Shown one piece after another: positions 26,433 to 35,718 of a stretch of DNA of 64,000 bases (its first letter is position 1; the number at the start of each line of letters is the position of its first letter). Below the pieces are notes generated by a model. That model had not been told where the DNA came from, ran no database searches, and saw nothing but the letters and a program-made list of their open reading frames with translations. The translations under genes were made by a program, and so were the position numbers. Source of the stretch: Streptomyces coryli (GTDB lineage: Bacteria > Actinomycetota > Actinomycetes > Streptomycetales > Streptomycetaceae); contig NZ_JAAKZV010000012.1 of the NCBI RefSeq assembly GCF_011044975.1, positions 1 through 64,000 of the forward strand, in the 5' to 3' direction.

Positions 26433-27700
26433 ACCAGATCGTCCCGCCACCCGGTTCGCCCCGCCGCCTCGCCTACGCCCAGCTGGCCAACTCCGTCGGC
26501 GACGGGGCCTATTACGTCACCTCCGCGCTCTACTTCACCGACATCGTCGGCCTCTCCCCCGCCCGGGTGGGGCTCGCGCTCACCCTCGGCTGGGGGCTCG
26601 GAGCCGTGGCCGGGGTGCCGCTGGGGCATCTCGCGGACCGGCGCGGAGCGCGCGGCACGGCGGTGCTGCTGTCGATAGCCACCGCCGCCGCGGTCGCCTC
26701 GTTCCTCTTCGCCAGGTCCTGGCCCGCCTTCCTCGCGGCCGCCCTGCTCTACACCTGCTGCCAGTGCGGGCTCGGCGCCGCCCGGCAGGCACTGCTCGCG
26801 GGGCTGGTCGAGCCCGACCAGCGCACCGCCGTACGGGCGCATCTGCAGTCAACGACCAACGCGGGGCTGGCGATCGGCGCCGCCCTCGGTGGCGTGGCGC
26901 TCGCCATCGGCACCGAGAGCGCCTATCTGGCCGCCTTCGCGCTCGACGCCGCCTGCTTCCTGCTCTCCGCGCTCGTCCTGCTGCGGCTCCCGAAGCTCGC
27001 TCCCACCCCGCCCGCGACGGGCGGCGAAGCCACCTTCGGCGTCGTACGCGACCGGCCGTACGCGCTCATCACGGTCCTCAACGCCGTCCTGCTGCTCTAC
27101 ATGCCGCTGCTCAGCCTCATCATCCCGCTGTGGATCGTGCGCCGCACCGACGCTCCGGCCTGGCTGGTCTCCGGGCTGCTGGTGCTCAACACCGTGAGCG
27201 TCGTCGTCTTCCAGGTCCGTATCGCCCAGCGGGTCAACGGGATCACCTCCGCCGCCCGGGCGGTGCGGAGCGCCGGGGCGCTGATGCTGGTCGCCTGCGT
27301 GGGATTCGCCGCCGCGGCCCACGGGTCGGGGGCCTGGGTCGCGGCGCTGCTGCTGCTCGCCGGGGCCGTCATCCAGGTCGCCGCCGAGATGATGCTCGCC
27401 TCCGGCGGGTGGGAGCTCAGCTTCGGCCTGGCGCCCGAGGGGAAGCACGGGCAGTACCAGGGGTTCTTCGGGTCGGGGCAGGCCGTGGCGCGGATGCTGG
27501 GGCCGCTGCTGCTGACCTCGCTGATTCTCGGCTGGGGCGCCGGCGGCTGGCTGCTGCTCGGGGGCGTCTTCCTCGCGGCGGGGGCCGGGATGGTGCCCGC
27601 CGCGCGGTGGGCGGCGGGGGATCGCGCGGCGGGCGGCTCGCCGGCCGTCAAGGCTTCCTCAGCAGCAGCTCCGTATTCCGGTCCGACGGCTGCCCCGTGA
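26423..27700 (+). CDS. MFS transporter
   Basis: The 425-residue protein has about 12 membrane helices. It starts with a short tail and helix 1 (YAQLANSVGDGAYYVTSALYFTDIVGLSP). The signature loop GHLADRRGARGTA after helix 2 matches the conserved DRxGR motif. A conserved segment LAPEGKHGQYQGFFGSGQAVARMLGPLL near residue 345 is typical of the drug-exporter group. It probably exports a small molecule. The start codon sits inside a perfect inverted repeat and no ribosome-binding site is seen. The 3' end overlaps the converging phosphoesterase gene by 53 bases. No regulator gene is adjacent. Confidence 0.82.
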   Translation: MPGHQIVPPPGSPRRLAYAQLANSVGDGAYYVTSALYFTDIVGLSPARVGLALTLGWGLGAVAGVPLGHLADRRGARGTAVLLSIATAAAVASFLFARSWPAFLAAALLYTCCQCGLGAARQALLAGLVEPDQRTAVRAHLQSTTNAGLAIGAALGGVALAIGTESAYLAAFALDAACFLLSALVLLRLPKLAPTPPATGGEATFGVVRDRPYALITVLNAVLLLYMPLLSLIIPLWIVRRTDAPAWLVSGLLVLNTVSVVVFQVRIAQRVNGITSAARAVRSAGALMLVACVGFAAAAHGSGAWVAALLLLAGAVIQVAAEMMLASGGWELSFGLAPEGKHGQYQGFFGSGQAVARMLGPLLLTSLILGWGAGGWLLLGGVFLAAGAGMVPAARWAAGDRAAGGSPAVKASSAAAPYSGPTAAP

Positions 27701-29402
27701 GCGGCTCCGCGCGGTCCGGGGCCGGGGCGTTGAAGGCCAGTTCGCGGTAGAGCGCCGCGAGGCCGGTCTGGGTGAGGTCGGTGAGGTCCGCGGCGTCGGG
27801 GGCCGCGGACTCGATCAGGGTGGTGAACAGCGACAGGGTGCCGTCGCCGTTGTCCGTCAGCTCGATGATGCGGGCCAGCTGCGGATAGTCGATGTGGGAG
27901 GCGGTGGATATCTCCCACAGGGTGCCGTGCGGCGTGATCTTGTTCTTGTGGCTGTGGCCGTTGATCCAGGCCAGCACCCCGGGGTGGGACTTCAGCAGCT
28001 CCAGGACCTCGTCGCCGCCGTGCCGCTTCTCCTTCGGGGCGGACGGGTCGGGCTGGGTGTTCGTCATCGTCTCGCTGGTGTGGTGGCTGAAGACGATCGT
28101 GTACGCGGCCCCGTCCGCCCGCTGGGCCTGCTTCAGCGTCCGCTCCAGCCAGCGCAGCTGCGAAGTGCCCACCGAGCCGCGGTAGTCGCCGCCGGGGTCG
28201 GTGGTGTCGAGGCTGATGCCGAGCACGCCCGGGGCGATCTCGAAGGTGTAGTAGAGGTGGCCCTCCATCAGGTTGGCGCGGGTGTAGCCGTGGCCGACCG
28301 GGCCGGCGCCCCGGTGCCGCGGGTCCAGGTGCGCGGCCACGTATTCGCGGCGGCTGAACGGGGCCCGGCGCAGGTCGGGGGTCACGCCGCGCATCTTCTT
28401 CCGGTGCGAGCGCAGCAGCTCCTCGAAGTCGTGGCCCTTCGGGTCCAGGCCCTTCTTGACCGCCTTCCAGGCGCGGGCCGCCTGCTCCGGCGGCAGCGTC
28501 TCCAGCTTGCGGCCGCCGACCGCGAAGTCGGCGAAGAAGCCGTTCACCGAGGAGCCGTAGCAGCCGCCGGGGAGCAGGTCGTGGTTGCCGATGGTGGAGT
28601 ACCAGGGGAGGTTGAGGCCCGGGGACTTCGCCTCCCGGATAGCGGCCTTCAGGAAGCCGTCGACGCGCGGGAAGCCGAGCTTCTTGTCGGAGTCGCGGTG
28701 GTCGGACTCCGGCTGCCAGTAGAGCGGCAGGCCGCTGTTCTGGACGCCCTCGTACGCCTTCGGGTCGCCGCTGTTGGGGACGATCGGGCCGCCGGACATG
28801 GCGGTCAGGAACCAGTCCAGCTCCAGCTTCGAGTTGTTGTCGGTGTTGTCGCCGGTGGTCATGACGAAGGACAGCGGGGCGCCGGTCGCGGGAGCGTTGC
28901 GGAGCGCGTTGACCCGCTCGATCAGCGCCACCGTCGCCGGGATCGTCAGCGCCTCCTGCGGGCGCCAGGCGCTGGCGGTCTCGGTGCGCAGGTACTCGTA
29001 GCGCAGCGGGTGCTGCACGTCGACGATGTGCAGATCGGTGAACTGGGCGAAGGCGGCGAGGGTCTTGCGGCGCTCGTCGCGGCCCTTCTTGCCGCCGGCC
29101 AGGTCGTTGCGGATGACGCGCTGCCAGCCGGGGCCCTTGGCCAGCCGCCGGTACCCGGCGTGGCCGCGGGCGGCGGCCGCCGTCTCCAGGGTGGTGCCCG
29201 CCGCGGAGGGCGCGACGGCTTTGGCGGCGCCCACGGCGCCATGCTCGCGCCCTCCGCGGAGGAGTGCAAGGGACGGCGGGGGGACGGCGGCGGCGGCCCT
29301 GCTGCCGCCGGAGCCGAGGCTGACGCCGAAGCCCGTGGCTGCGCCCGCGACGCCGACGGCGCCGGCGGCGGTGAGGAAGGCGCGGCGATTGAGCCCGTTC
29401 AT
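27648..29402 (-). CDS. Tat-exported metallophosphoesterase
   Basis: The 584-residue protein begins MNGLNRRAFLTAAGAVGVAGAATG, a twin-arginine signal followed by an Ala-rich cleavage region. The calcineurin-like metal motifs are FTDLHIVD, TTGDNTDN, TIGNHD, FSHH and NGHSH, in the right order for an active two-metal site. The family resembles a described actinobacterial group (PPA1498-type metallophosphoesterases). It should hydrolyse a phosphate ester outside the cell. The start at 29402 was chosen because it gives the canonical Tat signal; an in-frame extension upstream adds non-signal sequence. The substrate is unknown. Confidence 0.9.
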   Translation of the reverse strand: MNGLNRRAFLTAAGAVGVAGAATGFGVSLGSGGSRAAAAVPPPSLALLRGGREHGAVGAAKAVAPSAAGTTLETAAAARGHAGYRRLAKGPGWQRVIRNDLAGGKKGRDERRKTLAAFAQFTDLHIVDVQHPLRYEYLRTETASAWRPQEALTIPATVALIERVNALRNAPATGAPLSFVMTTGDNTDNNSKLELDWFLTAMSGGPIVPNSGDPKAYEGVQNSGLPLYWQPESDHRDSDKKLGFPRVDGFLKAAIREAKSPGLNLPWYSTIGNHDLLPGGCYGSSVNGFFADFAVGGRKLETLPPEQAARAWKAVKKGLDPKGHDFEELLRSHRKKMRGVTPDLRRAPFSRREYVAAHLDPRHRGAGPVGHGYTRANLMEGHLYYTFEIAPGVLGISLDTTDPGGDYRGSVGTSQLRWLERTLKQAQRADGAAYTIVFSHHTSETMTNTQPDPSAPKEKRHGGDEVLELLKSHPGVLAWINGHSHKNKITPHGTLWEISTASHIDYPQLARIIELTDNGDGTLSLFTTLIESAAPDAADLTDLTQTGLAALYRELAFNAPAPDRAEPLTGQPSDRNTELLLRKP

Positions 29403-29735
29403 TGCTGCTCCCCAGATGCGAATGCAATGTGCGGCCGCTGTACGGCCCCTCACCAGGGAGCTTTGGCAGGCCGGATGACCGCAGGCTGAACGGGTAAGAA
29501 ACGCGCGCGTCCGATTCCCTACGTGGATCATCGCCATCGCGAATGTCCATGGGATGCACGCCAAGCCGTGGCTCCGCGCTCACCGTCCGTTAACCGGACA
29601 TGGGCATGGCGGGTTTCCGCCATTTCGGAATTCCGCCACCGGCAACCCTCGCTGAACGACCCTCACTTGCGGTTATCTATGCGGACAATCGGCCCAGCGG
29701 GCCGGTCCCGTCTCACGTCATGACAGGGATGCCGT
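29403..29735. other. Divergent intergenic region of 333 bp
   Basis: It lies between the phosphoesterase and the subtilase, transcribed away from each other, and should hold both promoters. It is AT-richer near 29640-29680, where TATCTA could be a -10 for the subtilase. A small inverted repeat GTCCG/CGGAC (around TTAAC) is near 29590. No gene was seen. Confidence 0.5.
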
Positions 29736-32700
29736 ATGCCCAGACGCATATCCGGTGCGAGACGCACCGTCCGCACTACCCGCGTAGTTCTCGCCGCCGG
29801 CCTGGTCGCCGCCCTCTCGGCCGCCACCCCGGGCCTGGCAGGCGCCGCGCCCAAGCAGCAGGACCCCGGGCCGCCCACCGTCAAGTCCGCCGCGGACAAG
29901 CTCGGTTCCGCCGACGCGGAGCGGCTGGAGAAGGCCAAGGCGAAGGGCGACAAGAACGTCACGTTCATGATCGCCACCGCCCCCGGGGCGACCGAGCAGG
30001 TCGCGAAGCAGCTCGACGCCGTCAAGGGCGGAGCCGTGGGGCGCACGTACGACAAGCTCGGGTACGTACGGGCCACCGTCCCCACCAAGCGCGCCGAGGC
30101 CGCCATCGCGGGCGCCGCGAAGCTCAGCAGCGTGCACGGCATCGACCTCCGCGAGGTCGTCAAGCTCCCCGATCCTTCGCCGCGCGCCGACGCCGTGAAG
30201 GGCGAGCAGGCCGACGTGACCGGCAGCTATCCGGCGCCCGGCAAGAACACCCCGGCGAAGAACCCGTACCAGCCGTCCCACGAGACCGGCGCCGTCGACT
30301 TCGTCGAGGAGCACCCGAAGGCCGACGGCCGCGGCGTCACCATCGGTGTCCTCGACTCCGGCGTGGACCTGGCGCACCCGGCGCTGCAGAAGACCACCAC
30401 CGGCGAGCGGAAGATCACCGACTGGGTGACCGCGACCGACCCGATCGTGGACGGCGACGGCACCTGGCGGCCGATGGTCACCAAGGTCGAGGGCCCGTCC
30501 TTCACCTTCAACAACCGCACGTACAAAGCCCCCGCGGGCTCGTACGAGGTCAGCCTCTTCCGCGAGTCCGCCACCACCGGCGGCGAGATGGCCGGCGACC
30601 TCAACCGCGACGGCGACACCACCGACTCGTGGGCGCTGCTCTACGACGCGAAGGCCGGCACGGTCCGCGTCGACCTCGGCGACGACGCCGACTTCGGCAA
30701 TGACGAGGTCATGAAGCCGTACGGGACCGGCCACCAGGTCGGCTACTTCGGCAAGGACGACCCGGCGACGGCGATCGCCGAGCGGATCCCGTTCGTCGTG
30801 GAGATCCGCAAGGACGTGCCGATGGATCCGTACGGCGGCGACTGGGTCGGGCAGAAGCGCGACTTCGTCTCCATCGGCGTCGTCGAGGGCGCGCACGGCA
30901 CCCACGTCGCCGGCATCACCGCCGCCAACGGCCTCTTCGGCGGCAAGATGAACGGCGCCGCCCCCGGCGCCAACGTCGTCTCCTCGCGCGCCTGCACCTG
31001 GAGCGGTGGCTGCACCAACATCGCGTTGACCGAGGGCATGATCGACCTGGTCACCGAGCGCGGCGTCGACATCGTCAACATGTCGATCGGCGGCCTGCCG
31101 CCGCTCAACGACGGCAACAACGCCCGCGCCGAGCTCTACACCCGGCTCATCGACACATACGGCGTCCAGCTCGTGATCTCCGCGGGCAACTCGGGCCCGG
31201 GCGTGAACACCATCGGCGACCCGGCCCTCGCGGACAAGGTCATCAGCGTCGGCGCCTCGGTCTCCAAGGCCACCTGGGCCGCCAACTACGGCTCCCAGGT
31301 CGAGGATCCGTACGCGATGATGCCCTTCTCCTCCCGCGGCCCGCGTGAGGACGGCGGCCAGACACCGACCATCAGCGCCCCGGGCGCGTCGGTCAACTCC
31401 GTCCCGACCTGGCAGCCGGGCCAGCCCGTCGCCGAGGCCGGCTACGCGCTGCCGCCGGGCTACGGGATGCTCCAGGGCACCTCGATGGCCTCCCCGCAGG
31501 CCGCCGGCGCCTCGGCGCTGCTGCTCTCGCAGGCCAAGCGCAAGGGCGTCGACCTCTCGCCGCTCACCCTGCGCACCGCGCTGGCCTCGACCGCCCGCCA
31601 CATTTCCGGTGAGCAGGCATACGAGGAAGGTGCGGGCCTCATCGACATCGAGGAGGCGTGGGAGTCGATCGAGGACGGCGCCACGGCGCACGCGTACAGC
31701 GTGAAGGCGCCCGTGGACAGCGCCCTCGACGGCTATCTGAAGACGCCGGGCTTCGGCACCGGCATCTACGACCGCGAGTCGGGTCCCGCGGTGGGGAAGT
31801 CGGAGACGTACGAGGTGACGCTGACCCGCACCTCGGGGTCCGCGAAGTCCTCCCTGCACACGCTGACCTGGAAGAACAATGACGGCACCTTCCGGCTGCT
31901 GAGCTCCCCCGTGGTCTCGCTGCCGCTGAACAAGCCGGTCACGGTGAAGGTGGCGGCCACCCCGCGCAGCCACGGCGCACACTCCGCGATCCTGAAGGTC
32001 GACGACCGCGGGACGGAGGGCGTGGACCGGCAGCTGCTGGCCACGGTGCTCACGTCGAAGGCGCAGGCGAAGCCGTCGTACGCGGTCAAGGAGTCCGGCT
32101 CGGTGCAGCGCAACAGCCCCAGGTCGTACTTCATCAAGGTGCCGGAAGGCGCGAAGTCGCTCGAGGTCGCGATGAGCGGTCTCAAGGGCAAGAGCCAGAC
32201 CCGCTGGATCGCCATCGACCCGTGGGGCCTGCCGGCCGACCCGACCGCGACGACCGGGTGCTACCCGAACTACAACCCGGCCAACACCTGCCGTCCGGAC
32301 CTGCGCTCCTACCCCAACCCGATCCCGGGCGTGTGGGAGATCGAGGTCGAGTCGCGGCGTACGTCGCCGCTGCTGGACAACCCGTACACGGTGGAGGCGA
32401 CCGCGCTGGGCACCACCTTCGACCCGGAGACGGCGACGATCGCCGAGGCGAAGGCGGGCACCCCGACGCCGGTGGACTTCAAGGTCACCAACGGCTTCGC
32501 GCCGATCGACGGGAAGCTGCGGGGCGGCTCGCTCGGCTCGGCCAAGCAGGCCAGGCCGTCCATCAAGGAGGGCGAGGCGCAGACCACGGAGGTCGTGATC
32601 GGCGAGGGCGTGGAGCGCTTCGACGCGACGATCGGCAACACCTCCGACCCCGGCGCCGACCTGGACCTGCTCGTCTTCCGGGACGGGGAGCTGGTCGGCC

Positions 32701-33032
32701 AGGCCGCGGACGGCGACTCGGAGGAGTCGGTGTCGATCGAGAAGCCGGAGCCGGGGACGTACACGATCGAGGTGGACGGCTACGCGGTGCCGGGTGGCAC
32801 GACGGAGTACGACTACCGCGATGTGTACTACGCGGCCTCGCTGGGCTCGGTCGAGGTGGACGATGCGCCGGTGAAGCTGGGCAATGGCGCGTCGGCCTCG
32901 GTGCAGGCCTCGGTGACCGCGGCGGGTGCGGCGCCGGAGGGGCGTGAGTTCTTCGGTGAGGTCACGCTGCTGAATGGGCGCGGGACCGCGACCGGGAAGG
33001 GCTCGATCGCGATCGAGAAGGTAGTGCCGTAG
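29736..33032 (+). CDS. Secreted S8-family serine peptidase (large subtilase)
   Basis: The 1098-residue protein has a signal peptide (basic MPRRISGARRTVRTTR, then a hydrophobic core ending near AGAA) and an inhibitor-like propeptide (about 60-150). The catalytic residues are Asp207 (VLDSGVD), His387 (GAHGTHVAG) and Ser583 (GTSMASPQ). A 180-residue stretch separates Asp and His, and an insert of that size is a feature of tripeptidyl-peptidase II-like subtilases. The C-terminal 500 residues are beta-rich modules that could bind substrate or the cell surface. It is a single gene ended by a strong terminator. It probably degrades extracellular protein or processes secreted proteins. Confidence 0.92.
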   Translation: MPRRISGARRTVRTTRVVLAAGLVAALSAATPGLAGAAPKQQDPGPPTVKSAADKLGSADAERLEKAKAKGDKNVTFMIATAPGATEQVAKQLDAVKGGAVGRTYDKLGYVRATVPTKRAEAAIAGAAKLSSVHGIDLREVVKLPDPSPRADAVKGEQADVTGSYPAPGKNTPAKNPYQPSHETGAVDFVEEHPKADGRGVTIGVLDSGVDLAHPALQKTTTGERKITDWVTATDPIVDGDGTWRPMVTKVEGPSFTFNNRTYKAPAGSYEVSLFRESATTGGEMAGDLNRDGDTTDSWALLYDAKAGTVRVDLGDDADFGNDEVMKPYGTGHQVGYFGKDDPATAIAERIPFVVEIRKDVPMDPYGGDWVGQKRDFVSIGVVEGAHGTHVAGITAANGLFGGKMNGAAPGANVVSSRACTWSGGCTNIALTEGMIDLVTERGVDIVNMSIGGLPPLNDGNNARAELYTRLIDTYGVQLVISAGNSGPGVNTIGDPALADKVISVGASVSKATWAANYGSQVEDPYAMMPFSSRGPREDGGQTPTISAPGASVNSVPTWQPGQPVAEAGYALPPGYGMLQGTSMASPQAAGASALLLSQAKRKGVDLSPLTLRTALASTARHISGEQAYEEGAGLIDIEEAWESIEDGATAHAYSVKAPVDSALDGYLKTPGFGTGIYDRESGPAVGKSETYEVTLTRTSGSAKSSLHTLTWKNNDGTFRLLSSPVVSLPLNKPVTVKVAATPRSHGAHSAILKVDDRGTEGVDRQLLATVLTSKAQAKPSYAVKESGSVQRNSPRSYFIKVPEGAKSLEVAMSGLKGKSQTRWIAIDPWGLPADPTATTGCYPNYNPANTCRPDLRSYPNPIPGVWEIEVESRRTSPLLDNPYTVEATALGTTFDPETATIAEAKAGTPTPVDFKVTNGFAPIDGKLRGGSLGSAKQARPSIKEGEAQTTEVVIGEGVERFDATIGNTSDPGADLDLLVFRDGELVGQAADGDSEESVSIEKPEPGTYTIEVDGYAVPGGTTEYDYRDVYYAASLGSVEVDDAPVKLGNGASASVQASVTAAGAAPEGREFFGEVTLLNGRGTATGKGSIAIEKVVP

Positions 33033-33051
33033 CGCTCGGCACGGCATGAGT

Positions 33052-33085
33052 GAGGGGCGGGCGTCCGGCTGGATGCCCGCCCCTC
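33052..33085. terminator. Bidirectional terminator after the subtilase
   Basis: GAGGGGCGGGC (33052-33062) pairs perfectly with GCCCGCCCCTC (33075-33085) around a 12-base loop. It separates the converging subtilase and ankyrin lipoprotein genes. Confidence 0.85.
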
Positions 33086-33101
33086 GCGCTTGCGCTGGGG
33101 A

Positions 33102-33872
33102 TCAGCCCCGGAGCAGCTCCGCGATCTCGTCCTGGCCCTTGTCCTCGGCGTGGTCGAGGGCCGTCATGCCGTTCTTGTCCTCGATGTTCTTGTCGGCGCC
33201 GCCCTCCAGGAGGAGCTTCACCGACTCCTGGTGGCGCTCGCCGCCGTCGCCGAGGATGACGGCCTCGAGCAGGGCGGTCCAGCCGAGGTTGTTGACGTGG
33301 TCGATGTCGACGTCGATCTTCGGGTTGGTGGTGACCTCCCGGATGTACTCGACGTGGCCGTGCTCGCCCGCCGGGATCAGGGAGGTGCCGCCGTAGCGGT
33401 TGAGGAGCTTGTAGTCCGGCTCCGCCTCGGCCAGCACCTTGGCCATCTCGGCGCTGCCGGTGACGCCGGTGACCAGCCACGGGGTGTCCTGCTGGTGGTC
33501 CACGGCGTCCGGGTCGGCGCCCGCGTCGACGAGCACCTTCGCGGCCTCTACGTGATCGCCGGTAGAGGCCAGCAGCAGCGGCGTGTGGCGCTCGCCGTCG
33601 CGGGTCTCCAGGTCGGCCCCGCGCTCGATGGCATCCCGAACGGCGTCGGCGTCGCCCTTCTCCGCGGCCTCCAGGAGGTCCTTGCTCGCGGCCGGGTCGG
33701 CTTCCTTGTTCTTGGCGCCGGACGAGGCGGAGCCGGAGCCGGCGTCGGCGGACTGGGAGGCCGACGCCTTCGGCAGCTCCTCGGCCTCCGAGGGCGTGCT
33801 GCAGGCGGTCGCGAGCACGGCGGAGCCGGCCAGTGAGGCGAGCAGCAGGGTGGTGCGGCGAATGGTGGCCAT
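33102..33872 (-). CDS. Ankyrin-repeat lipoprotein
   Basis: The 256-residue protein has a lipoprotein signal (MATIRRTTLLLASLAGSAVLA then the lipobox Cys at residue 24) and a Ser/Ala-rich linker (about 27-60). Five or six ankyrin repeats follow, with motifs such as TPLLLAS, AAKVLVDAGADPDA, GWTALLEAV and GMTALDHAEDKGQDEIAELL. It would sit on the outer face of the membrane and bind a protein partner. AGAGGAA precedes the ATG. Exported ankyrin proteins occur near catalases and peptidases in other bacteria; here the neighbour is a secreted subtilase, but they converge and are not co-transcribed. The partner is unknown. Confidence 0.85.
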   Translation of the reverse strand: MATIRRTTLLLASLAGSAVLATACSTPSEAEELPKASASQSADAGSGSASSGAKNKEADPAASKDLLEAAEKGDADAVRDAIERGADLETRDGERHTPLLLASTGDHVEAAKVLVDAGADPDAVDHQQDTPWLVTGVTGSAEMAKVLAEAEPDYKLLNRYGGTSLIPAGEHGHVEYIREVTTNPKIDVDIDHVNNLGWTALLEAVILGDGGERHQESVKLLLEGGADKNIEDKNGMTALDHAEDKGQDEIAELLRG

Positions 33873-33946
33873 GAGGTTCCTCTTCTCTGTGGGGTGGCTG
33901 AGGGACCGTAAATCCATGGTCGAGGCGGTTCTCGTGCGCCGGGGTC

Positions 33947-33959
33947 AACCGATCGGTCG
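33947..33959. promoter_or_regulatory. TetR-like palindrome ACCGATCGGT
   Basis: AACCGATCGGTCG contains a 10-bp palindrome and lies in the divergent region between the ankyrin lipoprotein and the GntR regulator. The same 13 bases recur at 56299-56311 upstream of the polyester hydrolase gene. Confidence 0.4.
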
Positions 33960-33974
33960 ATAAAGGTGTCGTTC

Positions 33975-33984
33975 TGGTATACCA
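33975..33984. promoter_or_regulatory. Operator TGGTATACCA, site 1
   Basis: A perfect 10-bp palindrome upstream of the GntR/FCD gene. The same sequence lies in the carbamate kinase/DUF2877 divergent promoter (35719-35728). FCD-type GntR proteins often bind such TGGTNNACCA sites, so this is probably self-regulation. Confidence 0.75.
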
Positions 33985-34024
33985 AAAACGACTACTGTCC
34001 TGGGCTGATGACAGAATGGGGCGC

Positions 34025-34681
34025 ATGGCAAGCGCTGAAGGTTTTGAGCCCGAATCGGACCGGGTGACGCGGCAGCTGCGGGACCAGATCCTGGACGGGG
34101 TCAGAGCGCCCGGCAGCAAGCTCGTCGAGCGCGAGGTCGCGGCCGAGCTCGGAGTGAGCCGGCTGCCGGTGCGCGAGGCGCTGAAGGCGCTGGTGAACGA
34201 GGGCCTCGTCACGCCGCGGCCGCGGACCTGGGCGGTGGTGCGGGAGTTCAGCCCGACCGATGTGTCCGACCTGGACGAGGTGCGGACCGCGCTGGAGACG
34301 CTGACGTTCCGGCTGGCGGCGCAGCGCTGCACCCGCGAGGGCCTGGAGCGGCTGCGCGGGGACCTGGACGCGGAGCTGGAGGCGGCACGCAAGGGCGATG
34401 CGGTGAAGGCGCGGCGGGCGGCCGCCGACTTCCACGAGACGGTGACCTGGCTGGCGGCCAATGAGCTGCTCAGCGAGCTGGAGCGGACGCTGCGCAGCCG
34501 GATGCGCTGGCTGCTCAGCCGGCACGACGACCTGATGGCGGTGGCGCAGGAGCACGAGGAGCTCTACGAGGCGATCGCCGCCCGGGACGTGCCGCGGGTG
34601 GAGGACCTGGCGATGAAGCACCTGGAGACGGGGCGCAGCGCGGCGGCGGCGCATCTGCGGGCGAAGAAGGAGCAGGAGTAG
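34025..34681 (+). CDS. GntR-family regulator, FCD type
   Basis: The 218-residue protein has an N-terminal winged helix (about 10-75: RQLRDQILDGVRAPGSKLVEREVAAELGVSRLPVREALKAL, the classic GntR signature). A C-terminal FCD domain follows, with the conserved EVRTALE, the metal/ligand histidines in DFHETV and KHLETG, and an all-helical pattern. It is the likely local regulator of the carbamate kinase and oxamate carbamoyltransferase-like genes that follow, since the palindrome TGGTATACCA lies upstream of both. ATG 34025 fits the family start (MASAEGF); an in-frame ATG at 34016 is possible. The ligand may be a ureide or a related catabolite. Confidence 0.9.
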   Translation: MASAEGFEPESDRVTRQLRDQILDGVRAPGSKLVEREVAAELGVSRLPVREALKALVNEGLVTPRPRTWAVVREFSPTDVSDLDEVRTALETLTFRLAAQRCTREGLERLRGDLDAELEAARKGDAVKARRAAADFHETVTWLAANELLSELERTLRSRMRWLLSRHDDLMAVAQEHEELYEAIAARDVPRVEDLAMKHLETGRSAAAAHLRAKKEQE

Positions 34682-34702
34682 CAGCACCAGCGGCACAGCA
34701 CT

Positions 34703-34736
34703 GAGCCCGCCTCCCGATCGCCCGGGTGGCGGGCTC
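34703..34736. terminator. Bidirectional terminator between the GntR gene and the carbamate kinase
   Basis: GAGCCCGCC (34703-34711) pairs perfectly with GGCGGGCTC (34728-34736). It lies between two converging genes. Confidence 0.75.
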
Positions 34737-34752
34737 GTGCGTGCCTGAGAGC

Positions 34753-35682
34753 TCACACGAAGCGGATGCCCTCCGCCAGATCCGGGCGGATCTCCGTCCC
34801 GATACGCCGCTCGATCAGGTCGTCCAGCCGGTCCAGCGGGCCGATCAGCGCGCGGCCGCCGGCCTTGGCGACCCGTATCGCGGCGTCGACCTTCGGCTGC
34901 ATCGAGCCCTCGGCGAAGGCGAGTTCGCCGATCGCCGCCGCCGAGGCGGTGTGGATGTCGCGCTGCTCGGGGGTGCCCCAGTTCTCGCTGACGTAGTCGC
35001 CGTCGGTGAGCATCACCAGCATGTCGGCCTCCAGCTCGGCGGCGAGCGCGGCGCTGGCGGCGTCCTTGTCGACGACCGCCTGCAGGCCGATCTGGCGACC
35101 CTTGGAGTCGGTCTTCACCGGCACGCCACCGCCGCCGACGCAGACGACGAGGTGCCCGCCCTCCAGCAGGCCGCGCACCAGCGGCGCCTGCATGATCCGC
35201 AGCGGCTCCGGGGACGGGACGACGCGGCGGAAGCCCTTGCCGTCGCGGGCGATGGTCCAGCGGTACTCGGCCGCGGCGTCGGCGGCGTCGTCCGCCGAGT
35301 ACATCGGGCCGATCAGCTTCGTCGGCCGGTCGAAGGCCGGGTCGGACTCGTCGACCTCGGTGGTGGTGAGGACGGCGGCGACGTCGCGCTCGCCGGCGAG
35401 GGCGTTGGAGAGCTCCTGCTGGATGACGTAGCCGATCATCCCCTGCGTCTCGGCGCCCAGGATGTCCAGCGGGTACGCCGCGACGTCCTGGTAGGCGAGG
35501 TTCTGCAGGGCCAGCAGCCCCACCTGTGGGCCGTTGCCGTGGGTGATGACCACCTCGTGCTCGCGGGCCAGGTCGGTGAGGGCCTCGCAGGAGGCCCGGA
35601 CGTTGGCCCGCAGGTGGTCGGCCGTCATCGGCTCGCCCCGTCGGGCCAGTGCGTTGCCTCCGAGAGCCACGACGATGCGCAT
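34753..35682 (-). CDS. Carbamate kinase (AllK-like)
   Basis: The 309-residue amino-acid kinase-fold enzyme makes ATP from carbamoyl phosphate and ADP, releasing ammonia and CO2. The signatures are VALGGNAL near the N terminus, ITHGNGPQVG, VVCVGGGGVPV and VDKDAASAALA. No arginine deiminase or ornithine carbamoyltransferase is nearby. Instead it is divergent from DUF2877, FdrA and DUF1116 genes, which matches the allantoin-derived oxalurate route, where carbamoyl phosphate comes from oxamate carbamoyltransferase. AGAGGAG precedes ATG 35682, and the operator TGGTATACCA lies 37 bases upstream of that ATG. Confidence 0.93.
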   Translation of the reverse strand: MRIVVALGGNALARRGEPMTADHLRANVRASCEALTDLAREHEVVITHGNGPQVGLLALQNLAYQDVAAYPLDILGAETQGMIGYVIQQELSNALAGERDVAAVLTTTEVDESDPAFDRPTKLIGPMYSADDAADAAAEYRWTIARDGKGFRRVVPSPEPLRIMQAPLVRGLLEGGHLVVCVGGGGVPVKTDSKGRQIGLQAVVDKDAASAALAAELEADMLVMLTDGDYVSENWGTPEQRDIHTASAAAIGELAFAEGSMQPKVDAAIRVAKAGGRALIGPLDRLDDLIERRIGTEIRPDLAEGIRFV

Positions 35683-35718
35683 AAGTCTCCTCTGACTGAA
35701 TTGCTCTTGCGAAGTAAA

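Noticed and set aside
29718-33047. 1109-codon minus-strand open frame opposite the subtilase
   Set aside because: Shadow of the subtilase; no start signal and a biased Arg/Val/Asp composition.
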